Source: [Phialemoniopsis] sp. UDSM-2020 (lineage: Eukaryota; Ascomycota; Sordariomycetes; Thyridiales; Thyridiaceae). Taken from it: a DNA stretch of 64,000 nucleotides. Each line of letters opens with the position of its first letter. The stretch's first letter is position 1. Both the position numbers and the translations under genes were made by a program. The notes under the pieces are model-generated. The model was not told the DNA's origin. It was given only the letters and a program-made list of their open reading frames with translations, and ran no database searches. Below, piece by piece: positions 23,339-34,218 of this stretch. Location of the stretch: assembly GCA_018873225.1 (NCBI GenBank), contig JAEILZ010000005.1, positions 3,844,001-3,908,000 on the forward strand. Reading direction: 5' to 3'.

Positions 23339-23809
23339 AGTCACCCCGCCTCCTTGCGATGGGGATAGCCTCGTAGCTACTCATCATCGATCCACCCATT
23401 TATGGGTACTTCACAGATAATTATTTCCTAGATAGCACAAACCTATCGCGTGTTGGGACGCACCAGCCCACAGAGGCTCAAGTGACGGCGGATATCTTGG
23501 CTGCCGGACCGAGAGAAGACAATGCGAACACCTTTACATCAGCTGTTGTTCTGTCAGGAATCGCGAGACGTTAAAAGGTTGACTAAGGCTTCCAAAAAAG
23601 GTTTAATATGAGTTGGTGCTGTTAGAGCTACTCAAATTGCTATCCTTTGCCGGTGCTCTGACTTTCTACTGTGCTTCACCCCACCCCCAAATGTATGAGC
23701 TGCTCGTCACGCTCCTTCGCAAGCTGCGTTGACCTTCATTTGCCCGGCGGTCGCCTTGCCGGCCTTATTACCCTTTGTGTCAAGGAAGGAGTTCTTCTGA
23801 GAAGCATCA

Positions 23810-24224
23810 TTAACTCGGTGGTGCATCTGGTGGGGGGCTGGGCGGTCGGGCACGCGATGCTGAGGCTCCCGAGCGCGGAGATGGGTATTGAAGTCGGATA
23901 GCCAATACATCAACCGATGGCGATAGTGGGCGTAGTATGATTCGCTGTATTGGCAGACCCCCCTCGCCACGTTCATTTGTGGGAGGGGCTACTTCAAGGC
24001 TATAGTACGTGGCTGTCTGTGCCCAAGTGTTATTAGTAATGGAGGCAAGCGAACTTGGGTACAAATCCAGAAGGCAAACAAGATACCGATGTGGTAGAAG
24101 CGCTGGCCACATTTGAAGTCTTGTTGTCCTCATGATCGGGCTTCGGGGCGTCCTTGACAGCCTCACCAGGGACGTTGTTGTCCTTAGTGGAAGGCTTGGA
24201 TTCGTTGTTGGTAGTTCCGGACAT
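23810..24224 (-). CDS. Small Pro/Ser-rich disordered protein, copy A
   Basis: Exons 24224-24087 and 24016-23810, joined in phase 0 across a 70-nt intron, give 114 residues. The first exon encodes a hydrophilic Ser/Thr/Asn/Lys-rich stretch beginning MSGTTNNESKPSTKDNNV. The second ends in a basic, proline-rich tail ARPPSPPPDAPPS. No signal peptide, transmembrane helix or known domain is seen, and the composition predicts intrinsic disorder. TATAAATA lies at 24295-24302, 71-78 bp before the ATG. The gene model rests on its similarity to copy B 1 kb away, including the intron position, the first-exon start and the C-terminal tail. Function unknown. Confidence 0.6.
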
Positions 24225-24941
24225 TTTGAAGATGATATGTGTAGGATGTGGTTGTGTCGGCTTTTTCTTTTGCCTTGAGAGAGATGCCGGCCTGTATTTA
24301 TACTTGAATGCCCATGATTCATCGCCAGGATTGCGCCTCATGGGATGCAGTGAACAAGATCGTGGCAGTGACTGCGTATTCTTTAGTGGGTAGCTCAGGA
24401 TCAGCGATTAGCAAACTTATTTGACTCCCACGGCCGGGAGAGGGACGGACGGGAGAGATTCTTCTGGTGAGTTTCTTTATTTCACACTTTCTTCAATATT
24501 GGTGTTTTGAAGTACTATGAATTGTCATTATGGCTTTCGAACACATGTATTGCATTCGTTATTTTGTATAACTGTGCTGGCGTACTGTGTCGCAATCGGT
24601 TGTCTTACCTACAGGCTATCCCGGTTGATTTTGATCCAGCTTAGCAGGTGTTTCTGGCCGAGGACGAATGAAAGACATTATATGCGTCTACCGATTCTCA
24701 ATTGTCACAGGTTCAGTGCTACAAGAGACTTCCAAAAAGGAACTCGTTGTCAATTGCTGTTGTAAAGGCTGATCAAGGGCTCGGCCAGTTCTCCCCAGCC
24801 CTCAGATTCTCCACCTATGTCTAGATGTATGGACTCCTCGCCGCGCTCCCTTGCAGAGGTACGTTGACGTCCAATCTCTCTGTAATCACCTAGCGAAATC
24901 CATGGCCCCTGTCGCCAGTAAAGGGGTAACCTGCAGGAGCA

Positions 24942-25248
24942 TCACGATCTGGGCGGTCCATCTGGCGGTGGAGTAGGTGGCCGGCTACGTGATGTCATGG
25001 CAGATGGTCGCGGTATGTACGGGGCTGCCCTGGCCGACGTATGGACCGGTGTCGGCAACGGTTGGAGTACGGGTCGCTGTACTGGAGCCGACTATATTGA
25101 AGTTTTGGGTTAGTGACAAAAGCTAGGTAGGAATGAGTGCAGAATAAGAGAGGGGAAGTTATACTGATTTGGTTGACGACTTCGCCTCATCAGAGACATT
25201 GTTGTCCGTAGTGGACGACTGGGCTTTGTTGGTGGTAGTTCCTGACAT
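24942..25248 (-). CDS. Small Pro/Ser-rich disordered protein, copy B
   Basis: Exons 25248-25165 and 25091-24942, joined in phase 0 across a 73-nt intron, give 77 residues. It starts MSGTTTNKAQSSTTDNNV and ends SRPPTPPPDGPPRS, both matching copy A. The middle aligns as PVQRPVLQPLPTP against PIQRIILRPLSPS in copy A. The first exon is shorter than in copy A (28 against 46 codons). TATAAAAG lies at 25316-25323, 68 bp before the ATG. A GC-rich upstream element is kept at the same distance from the ATG in both copies. There is no recognisable domain or targeting signal. Conservation of coding ends and promoter suggests a real, fast-evolving gene family. Confidence 0.58.
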
Positions 25249-25738
25249 GGCGATGAGTGATGTAAAAGATTGCAGTTTGTTGAATTATGAAATACGGAAA
25301 GGAGGGCCAGTCCCTCTTTTATACTTGAAAGATGTTATGTTGATTCATCTCGATGCCCATGTGTCATGGGATACAGGTGAGAAAGCTGCCACCGAGTGAT
25401 TAGTCTTGTAGTGGAAAGTGAAGCACCAGAGGTCAAAAGACTTGCTTGACTGCTACAGTCGGGAGCGCAACGGGACGGGAGAGCCTTTTATGGTCCGTTA
25501 CTTCATTTCACACCGTCTTGAAAATCATAATAATGCCTAATCAAGCAAGTGGCGAAACCATTCTTGCATGGGCACACCGTTATTGTGTTCCACCAAAAAA
25601 TGATGCTTTTATTCTAGTGTTGAAGTTCTTTCGTGATTCACCAGGCCTCCAACGACCTATTGCCAACCAATTGAGCATCACTGTTCCTCCTGGCTCTTCG
25701 AACAACCTCTCTGCACATCGAGAACGGCATCTAGCCTA

Positions 25739-26234
25739 CTATGCAAACACATAATAGTATTTCCTGGCCCGGTCATTGGCGAGCCACAACTCGGCCGTGA
25801 TGCTCTCCGCCTCACCGTCGCCTAGGACGATAAACTCAGCGGTGTGGACATGAACGTGCCGTGTCAGCTTCTTCCCGTCCTCGTCGAAGAAAGGTTCTGT
25901 CCACTGGAGCGTTATGGTCTGGGTGCTGCCGTCGCTATTGACAGCCGGTGGCGTGATACCGTGACGCTCGAGGGCGGAGCGGCGGACGTAGCTGTGTTGG
26001 CCGGCGCAGAATGCGGCCTCGACGGGCTTTTGGTGGGACAAGGTGTTGAAATCAAAGCTTTTGTCTTTGGCGGTGAAGAGCAAGGCGTCATGTTTGGCCT
26101 TCTGTGTAGAGTCTGCGGGTTAGTCAAAAGCCGGCAGGATCTTTCTGACCTTTGGAACGTACCGAAGTGATGAGTGGCAGAGACAGCTTTGCTTCTTTGT
26201 CCACCATGGACTGATCGGTATTGGGTTCTGACAT
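25739..26234 (-). CDS. Hypothetical protein, two exons
   Basis: Exons 26234-26163 and 26101-25739, joined in phase 0 at the ACACAG acceptor (the earlier CGCAG acceptor breaks the frame), give 144 residues. It begins MSEPNTDQSMVDKEAK. The second exon encodes a mixed alpha/beta-looking segment with CAGQHSYVRRSALERHG and HVHVHTAEFIVLGDGE, and ends KYYYVFA. I recognise no domain, signal peptide or membrane helix. A TATA element lies at about 26356-26362. It follows the duplicated small genes and precedes a UDP-glycosyltransferase on the same strand, with no evidence of functional linkage. Confidence 0.55.
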
Positions 26235-26646
26235 GATCAGAAAATATGGCAATACCAGGTCTTGTGTGGGAAATATTTCAAAGGCTAACAGAGGGGAGTG
26301 TAGTAAGTTGAACCCTGGACTTGGCCGTGTCCCGTGTGATAAGGTCGTTGCCCTTCTTTATACCTCGAGAAGATCCCATTCATTGATGAGTAACATATCT
26401 ATCGCGGTACCAAACATATTTGATGATTCACCGAGTATTCCGAGCAGCAGCCTTTGGCCATCAAAAAGCGTAGTGATGCTGCCTCCCGATGATGAATCCT
26501 TGTCGCAAAGTTTTGATCGGCTCGGTTATGGAAGTACCACAAGTGTTCGTGACGGCTATGGCATACACCTAGTCCATACTTTTCATTCTATAACGTGACG
26601 TCTATCTACCAAAGCCGCCCATCTGGCGCAATCTCGTAAGCGAGCA
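26235..26646. promoter_or_regulatory. Spacer holding the promoter of the hypothetical protein
   Basis: A 412-bp A+T-leaning spacer upstream (minus strand) of the 144-residue protein and downstream of the glycosyltransferase stop. Apart from the TATA element near 26360 I see no feature. Confidence 0.35.
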
Positions 26647-28329
26647 CTATGAGCCCGATCCTGCAAGCTGAGCAATGATATCAGCCGCCCCGTAACGCCC
26701 TGGCAGAGTCTTGACCTCCTCCCCAATCTTCTTTGCCTTATTTCGCATGGCTGCACCGGCCTCACTGTCGCCTATGACTTTGAAAATAGCGTCACCGATG
26801 CATCCTGACGTCCACTCTGGTGATGTGGCGGAACATGCCCACACGCCGTTACCAACGGCCTCGGCTAGGGTGGCATAGTTGTACAGGTCCATCCAAAGAG
26901 GAAGTATGACGTGTGGCACGCCGCCACTGCAACTTGTCAGCGAGGAGTCAGGTTTTTGTTATTTAGCCGCGGGGAATTTACACAAGACCTTCATGGAAGC
27001 AGTTTGCTCCGCCGTGATGAACAAAAGCCACTACATGTTCGCTTTCCAGAATCGAGGTGGGGTCCGCCTGTAGCCACTGCTCTATCCTCACGCGACCGTT
27101 GGCGAGATACTTTTGCAGTGATGTGGCGTAATCGTCTGAGAAGTTGCCGTGCTTTTCCATCTTCCACAAGACCTGTACCTCACTTTGATCTAGCACCCGC
27201 TTGATCGCCTCTGCCATGACAGTCGCCCTCTTCTCATCGTACTTGACTACACTTCCCAACGCAATCAGCACAGTAGGCGCCTTTTCGAGCCACACAGCCA
27301 GCTCGAGGTCCTGCTCCGTGACAGGCGCGACGGAGACGGTTATCGGGCCGAGAGAGGATATGTTGCGTGGCGTGTAGTCGACGGGGAGACTGGCACCAGG
27401 CGTCGTCTGCGTCAGCCAGGGAGCATCCTCGCGATGCATGTTGAAAAAGTCCAAGGGGGTCTTCACGCCGCGCTCTTTCAGGAAACGCTTCTTTTCTGCG
27501 ATTCGAGGGGCGAAGAGCATCTTAGTAACAAAGCGGATGACTTGGTAAGTATTCGAGGGAACATGATACCAGGGCACCGGGAAAGGCAGTCCCGATCCAA
27601 GACTATCGGAGGACGGTAAGTATTGACCAAGTAGGTTATCAGCCGTTAGGTGACAAAAACTCACTGCGGATACTTCCAGAATACGGCGCCGTACGGTTGA
27701 AGTGCTGCAAACACATCAGCCACCCCGTTGGGCGCGATGACCGCATGAAGCCTATTGTTATCTCGCGCAGCATCAACGGCTGGAGAAAGGAAGAAGTCGA
27801 GCACCACAACGGCAGGATCGTAGGATGCTATCAGCGATTTGATCTCATCGTACATCTCTAGGTGCTCTTCGTTGCTCCATGGCGACAAGCCGATCTCAAA
27901 ATTGGCTAGAAAGTCTGGTATGCCAGCGATACCAGGCGGGTGGTATCGGTTGAAGACACCCGCACCATGCACACCCTCCACAATCTCGGTGAACTCTCGC
28001 CCTTTCGTGAGCTTGCGAAATCCTATCGGCTTGGCATCGGGGTTGTGCTTCAAGCCAGATTCCGAAATGCGCTTCACTTTCCCCTCCAGCTTAGGCGACG
28101 AGACGAAAGTCAGCTCGATCTGCGGATATCGCTCCATGAGTGCTTGGGCTGTAGCCAAGTGGACGTTAGAGAAGCCATGGTGAGGAAGCACGAAAAACAG
28201 CGCTGTGTTGTTCCGTCCTGAAATAGGCTGGACGTAAGTATCCTCGTTTTGTCGTAATAGCGTTGTAGCTACGAAGGCGAGTGCCGCAACCACCACGGCC
28301 GCAATAGCAGATATGCTACGCCGCGACAT
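26647..28329 (-). CDS. UDP-glycosyltransferase (GT1), N-terminal membrane anchor
   Basis: GT1-family glycosyltransferase transferring a sugar from a UDP-sugar to a lipid or small-molecule acceptor. Exons 28329-27665, 27602-26982 and 26926-26647 give 521 residues. The start MSRRSISAIAAVVVAALAFV is a signal anchor; the upstream in-frame ATG adds a tail with no signal and lies before the TATA box at 28391-28397, so it is rejected. The C-terminal UDP-binding region holds VVAFVHHGGANCFHEGL, split by the last intron and continuing GGVPHVILPLWMDLYNYA, the PSPG-like core. The acceptor is unknown. It is divergent from the acetyltransferase-like gene 0.7 kb away, suggesting possible tailoring partners. 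Confidence 0.86.
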
Positions 28330-29037
28330 CGTGAGAGTATGCTTTTTGAAGACTAAGCTGGCAAGGAATATCGCGTCTTGCTCTGTCAGATTTATACGCG
28401 ATCGATAACAAAATCTTACTCTAGGCCCACTCCGAGTATTAAACTGCTGGTGAGCCTTTCTCAATGTTAACTCCGCTCATGATCCACAGGCCAATTGGCT
28501 GATATCCACTTGTAGGGCGAGGTGGCTTAGGATCTTACCCCTGGTCCCGGATTTTCGAAAGCGTCATGACATAATTACCTGTTCCAGAAATGCTGACTGA
28601 ATTAGTGAGACGTAAGCACTGACTTTTTCCACCTAAATGAAATGAAGCAAATGCAGCAAATCAAGGAGAGTATCCACTGGCTTCCAATGCTAAAACAAAA
28701 ATAGATAACAATATCTTTATCGCTTGCCAATCCTCAAACAGCATTCCCCTCATGAGACACCTGTGAGTTCCTTGACTTCAACTACCTAGCTAAAAGACAC
28801 ATGCTTGATAGGCTAGCAAATAAAACTATTCTTTCTGAGATTGATCCTCTTTACAAATCCTTATAGGGGGACAGAAGGCCTCGAGTGCGCCGCAGGGCTT
28901 CACGTATGAAAGTCAAGCTCGACCCATCCCGAAGGGAGCCTCCCGACAAATTGCATCGGGCTACCCCGTGCTCGTTGGCACATCCTTGTGACGTCTCCAA
29001 TCTGAAGAGCAAGCACCGACACTTGTTTGTTCAAACG
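28330..29037. promoter_or_regulatory. Divergent promoter, UGT / acetyltransferase
   Basis: A stretch of 708 bp. A TATAAA element on the minus strand at 28391-28397 serves the UGT. The middle (28560-28860) is A+T-rich. No further gene is supported; the plus-strand open frame from 28885 is an in-frame extension of the acetyltransferase and was not used. Confidence 0.5.
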
Positions 29038-30525
29038 ATGGCTAAAGAGCCTGGTTTCTTGCGCTTCGCTAGTACGTGTTAATATCATTGTTGAAAATCC
29101 AGTGCTAGACTGAAATAGCCAATAGGTCCGAATGAAATACGAATCATAGCGCGGGAAGAGGCGGGTTATTACAATGCAGTCTTGATTGGCGGCATCTATG
29201 TCTTCGGAGACGGCATCGACGTCAGATCACCTCGCTCTTATTTTCACCCCCTACGTCGATGTGTGGAGGAAACTCCATTCTTCAGTACCGTTATTGGAGA
29301 TAGACACACCGACAAAGCATTCTACAAGCGTGTTCCTAGTATGAATCTGGAGAACCACGTAGAGATTGCTCAAGATCCAAGAGTCGTGCTAGAGCCGATG
29401 CTCGCGATCAAGGACCTGGTGGAGAAAGAGTTGGATCTCCCATGCTCGACGGAAGTACCCCCTTGGAAGATTGTCGTACTGCCCCTGGAGCTTTCAACGG
29501 TCTTTATCGCCTTGGCTTTCTCCCACACGCTCGGCGATGGACCGACCGGACTTCACTTTCATCGGGTATTCTTGGCTGCTTGCAGAAAGCGGCCGAACGC
29601 CGAAGCATCAGCGATGACAAGGCCGTCCCTAACTCCACTGCCGGATCCGTTCGATAGCCGTGAAAGACTGCCAATCTCTTGGTCTTTTTTCCTTGCACCT
29701 ATCATAGCGCTGTTCCTTCCACAGTTCCTTGTCCGGCTATTCGGACTACGAGTGGCAGCTTCAACGATTGATAAGGGCACTTGGACCGGAGCCCCTATGT
29801 TCTTCAACGCAGAGACGCACAGAAACAGAGTAATCATCCGCGAGATTGAGGAACCGGAAGTTCAAAAGCTCATCAGGCTCTCACGACAGCATGGCGCGAA
29901 GTTGACAGGGACTCTCGAAACACTGATGGTCAGAGCCACCAGCCAGGCTATACCACACCCTAAATTTACAAACTTAGTCTCGTCAATAGCGATCAATATG
30001 CGAAGATCGGTGGGTATTCCGCAGGATGTACCAGGGCTCTACGTCTCGGGGACCTACTTTATGCACCCACGGGCAAGTCAGTTGTCTGGGCCGTTGACGG
30101 AGGAAGAATGGACATCGGCGAGGCTATCAACACAGAAATTGGCAAGGTCGGCTATCACACTCAAAGACCAACCCATCGGTCTCTTGAGATATATGCCAAG
30201 CATACAAAGATGGACTGTGTCGAAGCTCGGCAAGCAGCGCGACTCGTCCTTCAACATCAGTAATATCGGGTCGTTTGACACCGTCACCGGAACTTCAGAA
30301 TTAGATATGACTACAGCGAAGATCGTCAAGATGATCTTTGCGCAGCCTGGACACCCTCATAGCGACCCCATCGCCTTCAATATCGTCAGCGTCCCAGGAG
30401 GAAATCTGGTATACACTTTGGCATGGCAGCCTGGGGCGTTAGGATTGGGCAGCGCCCAGGCGGAAGAGCATGTATTGGCGCAGATCTGTTCGCACCTTCA
30501 CCAAGGGGTGAAGGACTTAGGCTGA
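29038..30525 (+). CDS. Alcohol acetyltransferase-like (AATase) protein
   Basis: BAHD/condensation-like fold acyltransferase of the fungal alcohol O-acetyltransferase group, using an acyl-CoA donor. Exons 29038-29071 (34 nt) and 29126-30525 give 477 residues. The small first exon supplies MAKEPGFLRFASPNE, typical of the family's start. The catalytic motif HxxxDG is HTLGDG (His145, Asp149), in the segment ALAFSHTLGDGPTGLHFH. The later segment FNISNIGSFD resembles the structural DFGWG-region equivalent. A hydrophobic patch around residues 200-220 may associate with membrane. It pairs with the divergent UGT, which would fit acylated glycosides, but this is only inference. Confidence 0.82.
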
Positions 30526-31029
30526 ACCAAATGATAGCCAACTACATGAAGGCTTTTCTGTTAGAAACCAGTCGTGACTTCCCTTATCTTACTATTCAAG
30601 CATGTGTCAACTGGAACAGTGTCTATCTCGACCCAAACATCGCTCCTCCGGTGATGGTGGCCCAAGACACTTCTATCAGATACGAGCTGAGTCTTAGTCA
30701 AACAGGCATTCAGCTAAAGAACCTTATCAAACAAGTAGAGTAATCACGTATCTGAACGGACAGCCACAGTGCGCGGCATTCCCCACCATCTCGGATGCGG
30801 ATGTGGTGGGGACAGACGCGGATCGGAAGACAGGGATCGGATGCGGAAGTCCCACTACTACCCCAAAACAGGCTTGGCATGCGGGGAGAAGATGCAGGAT
30901 CCTGCACTTGGGGTTGGTCCTTTTTCTCCAAGACTGGCATATTGATGTAGACCTTTGGGATCTCACCCGCAGGCTCCTTTGGACAAACCTCTTGTGACGA
31001 AGTCAGCTTCAAATCAGTCACTGCCAGTC
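30526..31029. promoter_or_regulatory. Spacer with CGG-rich repeats before arylsulfatase
   Basis: A stretch of 504 bp. The segment 30790-30850 carries repeated CGGATGCGG-like units (around 30793 and 30837) and GATCGG boxes, a plausible Zn2Cys6-binding array upstream of the arylsulfatase gene. No coding region is supported. Confidence 0.4.
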
Positions 31030-32714
31030 ATGCGTATCTTCAAGCTATTGGGCGTCGGGCTCGCTCTCTCTAGCGAGACATTTACACTGCACGGTGGTAG
31101 TTTTGCAGGCCAGGACGTACTGAGCTCGTCATGGGGCAAGCACAATGGCGCCACCAAGGCAGGGAAGGGCCCCAACATCATCTTCGTGCTTGTGGACGAT
31201 CAGGACTTCATGATGAACTCACTTGAGTACATGCCGCATCTTCAAGAGCACCTGGTCCGCGGCGGTGTCACCTACAAGAACCACTTCACCACTACCGCCC
31301 TCTGTTGCCTTGCACGCGTGTCATTGTTGACAGGCAGGCTGGCCCATAACACAAATGTCACGGATGTGAACCCACCCCACGGTCAGTATTCAACGCCCTT
31401 AACATTTTTTGCTTGCTTCACGGCGCTCATTGAACCTTAGGCGGCTATCCCAAATTTGTCAACCAAGGGCTCAACGACAGATACTTGCCTGTCTGGCTTC
31501 AAGATGCAGGCTACAACACTTTCTACACCGGGAAGCTGTTCAATGCGCACAACATCGAGAACTACAACAACCCTTTCCCTTCCGGTTGGACCAGTCACGA
31601 TTTCCTTCTGGACCCCGGTACATACGCATACATGAATCCAATTTATCAGCGCAACAAAGATAGGCCGGTACACCACAAAGAAACTCATACGATGGAGTTA
31701 TTGACTGAGAAAGCACTTGGTCTTCTTGACGAAGCAATGGATGGAGATAAGCCCTTCTTTCTGGGCATCGCCCCTCCCGCACCTCACTCGAACATAGATG
31801 TCAATGATATCGTGAAGCCAGCCTCAATGACTGCTCCTATACCACTTAAGAAACACCGTCATCTTTTTGAGAAGGTGCAGATTCCCGGGACCGACAACTT
31901 CAATCCCGACGAGGTGAGTCCGACAGCTCCAGTCCCCACACTTCGTTAATTGCTTCTCTTCCCGAGTCTTGACTGTGGGTGCTAACTGCTCTCAGCCAAG
32001 TGGTGTCAACTGGGTCCGCGAGCTTTCGAAGCGCACAGAGGTCGAAGTTGCCTACCTTGACCACTTCTACCGTTCCCGCCTTCGTGCATTGCTATCAGTC
32101 GACGAACTTCTAGATGGCATCATGACCCGCCTGCGCAGGGCTGGGCAGCTGGATAACACTTATATCGTATACACCTCTGACAATGGCTACCATATCGGCC
32201 AGCACCGCCTTCGTCCAGGAAAGGAGTGTGGCTTCGAAGAAGACATCCGCGTGCCCCTTATGATACGTGGACCTGGCATGCCCGGTGGAAAAGTAGAGGA
32301 TGCTATCACAACGCATGTCGACCTGGCACCGACATTCTTTCAGATGGCCGGGATTGATCTGAGGAGCGAATTCGATGCAACCCCGATCCCTCTTCCTACC
32401 AGGAAGAATGGAGTCGAGGAGCGAGATTGGGTCAGCCACGAGCATGTAACGGTTGAATACTGGGGCTGGGCCATAGCAGAAGGTATTCACACTGAATTCG
32501 GTAAGTCGCTCAGAAAAATATGCCTCAAGAAAAACAGCAACTAACCTGGGCCAAAGCCAACATCAATGAGATGCACTACCCGGTGCCCTACAACACGTAC
32601 AAGGCTGTCAGGATTCTGGGAGAAGGTTATAACCTGTACTACTCGGTCTGGTGTACCAACGAACACGAACTCTATGATTTACGAGTTAGTTGCATCCGAC
32701 ACGCACCCTGGTGA
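31030..32714 (+). CDS. Arylsulfatase-like, altered active site, short C-terminus
   Basis: Exons 31030-31381, 31441-31913, 31996-32500 and 32557-32714 give 495 residues with a weak N-terminal signal-like segment. The sulfatase fold is clear: metal-site start NIIFVLVDDQD, TGKLFNAHN, APPAPHS and YTSDNGYHIGQHRL. The formylglycine signature CxPxR is changed to C92-C-L94-A-R96 (codon CTT at 31309-31311), so the proline needed for cysteine oxidation by formylglycine-generating enzyme is missing. The protein ends soon after ELYDLR, about 80-100 residues earlier than fungal arylsulfatases usually do, and I could not find the missing tail in any frame downstream. It is probably inactive or a decaying gene. 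Confidence 0.75.
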
Positions 32715-33463
32715 TTCACAAACTGATTGCATCGCAATAATCCGTTGTGCAGTGCTTCGGATCGAACGCCTTCCGTCAACCCCGCAGCTGGAATGGAGTC
32801 CGGCTCCGGGGATTGTTTCGGGGCGCCAGTACCCCAGCTCCCAGTTTTCTCCATTGCCGTAACAGCGGAAGCACACTGCACTCGAGTTCACGGCAGCAGT
32901 ACTCTGTCGAATGGACGATGCACAATTCGGTATACAAACAGTATGGCAGGGGTCCTTCGGTTCCAACCCAAACCGAAGCCGTTGTGTCTCTCATTACCTG
33001 GCTTTATGCTACGCCTTCCGCAGATTCCGAATGTTTTTACTCCCTTAGGGCTGAAAGAAGGATGGAGAGGATGGGGATCAGCACCACGAATAGCCTACCA
33101 GAGACTGCCAGACACGCCAATTTGATCCCCCAGGCAAGTCTGAATCAGCACTAAAAAATCTTGAACCCCAACTGGGACAAGACATCCGGGATGTTTTGGT
33201 GGGTCACGCCCTGAGGGAGAACGGCTGATTGGCGAGCGGTTCCTCAAGGATTGCGCGCCAAGCTCTGAACGATGACATCGCGCTCACCCAAGCTGTCTTA
33301 AGAGCTTAGTCCCGTCGACGCAATAAATTCTCAAGAATCCCCAGCTTCACCACTTGCCCTTTCGCTTCGCTCTCAACTGTAACCCTTCAATTCGACGCCC
33401 ATCATTCTTTAACCCTCTATAGAGGCTATAAACGTTCGAAACACGACCCTCTCAATCCATACG
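32715..33463. other. Intergenic region after the truncated arylsulfatase
   Basis: A stretch of 749 bp. The first 400 bp have open frames in two registers but no sulfatase similarity that I can see. The last 150 bp are pyrimidine-rich with TATA-like CTATAGAGGCTATAAAC at about 33417-33433, just upstream of the next ATG (33464). Confidence 0.45.
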
Positions 33464-33937
33464 ATGGCATCCACGACCTTCAAACGGGACCAGCTTCCCG
33501 TCCCCTACTGGCTCTGGTTCCTCTGGATCGACCCCGTGCTCTCGCTCCTCGGAGCTTACGGCGGTCTCTTCGCGCCGGACCTCCTTCTGTCCTCCTACAT
33601 CCCCGCCAACGACCCCAACGTCGTGCTGAACCCGGCACACACCTACATCTTCAACCAGCTCGGCGCTTTCTCAGTTCTGACCTTCGTCATGGGTGCCTTC
33701 ATGCTGCGGTCGACCGAGGACCTGACTGCCTGGAAGTACTACCAGGGCTCCATTTGCATCGTCGACATTGTCATGCTCATCTCCTCGAGCCAGGCGTACG
33801 CGGTGCAGGGAAGGTCTAGCCCGGCTACCTGGAGGGCGGAGGATTGGTTCTCCGTCGTCGCTACGGCTGGATGCGCGGTGCTTCGTCTCGCGTTCTTGCT
33901 CGGGATCGGCATGGGCGGCAAGCGCAAGACGAACTAA
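33464..33937 (+). CDS. Small four-helix membrane protein (DUF7704-like)
   Basis: Single exon, 157 residues, with about four hydrophobic segments: near residues 15-40 (YWLWFLWIDPVLSLLGAYGG), 68-85, 95-112 and 130-150. The opening aromatic-rich helix with an acidic residue and the G-A-Y motif, followed by a long first loop, matches fungal DUF7704-type proteins, whose function is unknown. The C-terminus GKRKTN is basic. GC-rich codon use and a TATA-like element 30-45 bp upstream support a real gene. No operon-like partner is evident. Confidence 0.75.
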   Translation: MASTTFKRDQLPVPYWLWFLWIDPVLSLLGAYGGLFAPDLLLSSYIPANDPNVVLNPAHTYIFNQLGAFSVLTFVMGAFMLRSTEDLTAWKYYQGSICIVDIVMLISSSQAYAVQGRSSPATWRAEDWFSVVATAGCAVLRLAFLLGIGMGGKRKTN

Positions 33938-34218
33938 TTGACTCGCCTCTGTATGGGTGCGGATCACGGCCCAAGTCTGCATCGTCGCTTGCTCCAGTGT
34001 AAACCCGGTTGTCAACGTGGCAAACATGCGATCCTACAGACATGGGTGCTACTGGAAACTCTATTGTTGATGATATTAAGCATAGCAGAATGCTATTCTA
34101 ATGTATTAATATAGTTGGAGATAGTGATGGGAATTGCTATTGGAGGGCTTCCAATCACGGGACATCCTAGACTACACCACTCCCTGAATTTGAGACTTCA
34201 TCTCGTTCAGCCACCTTT

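Larger units (their letters stand above)
23691..25520. repeat. Diverged tandem duplication of a ~0.8-1 kb gene unit
   Basis: Copy A spans about 23691-24500 and copy B about 24824-25520. Matching blocks include the 3' flank (ATGTATGRRCTSCTCG-like at 23691 and 24824), both exons, the TATA region with a TCAAGTATAAA core, and an upstream block with TTGACT, CGGGAG and ACGGGAGAG. The upstream block lies 197 bp (A) and 198 bp (B) before the two ATGs. Confidence 0.65.

Noticed and set aside
23707..23976. 89-residue minus-strand frame overlapping small gene A
   Set aside because: A different frame from the spliced model; the spliced frame keeps the tail shared with copy B, which this frame does not.
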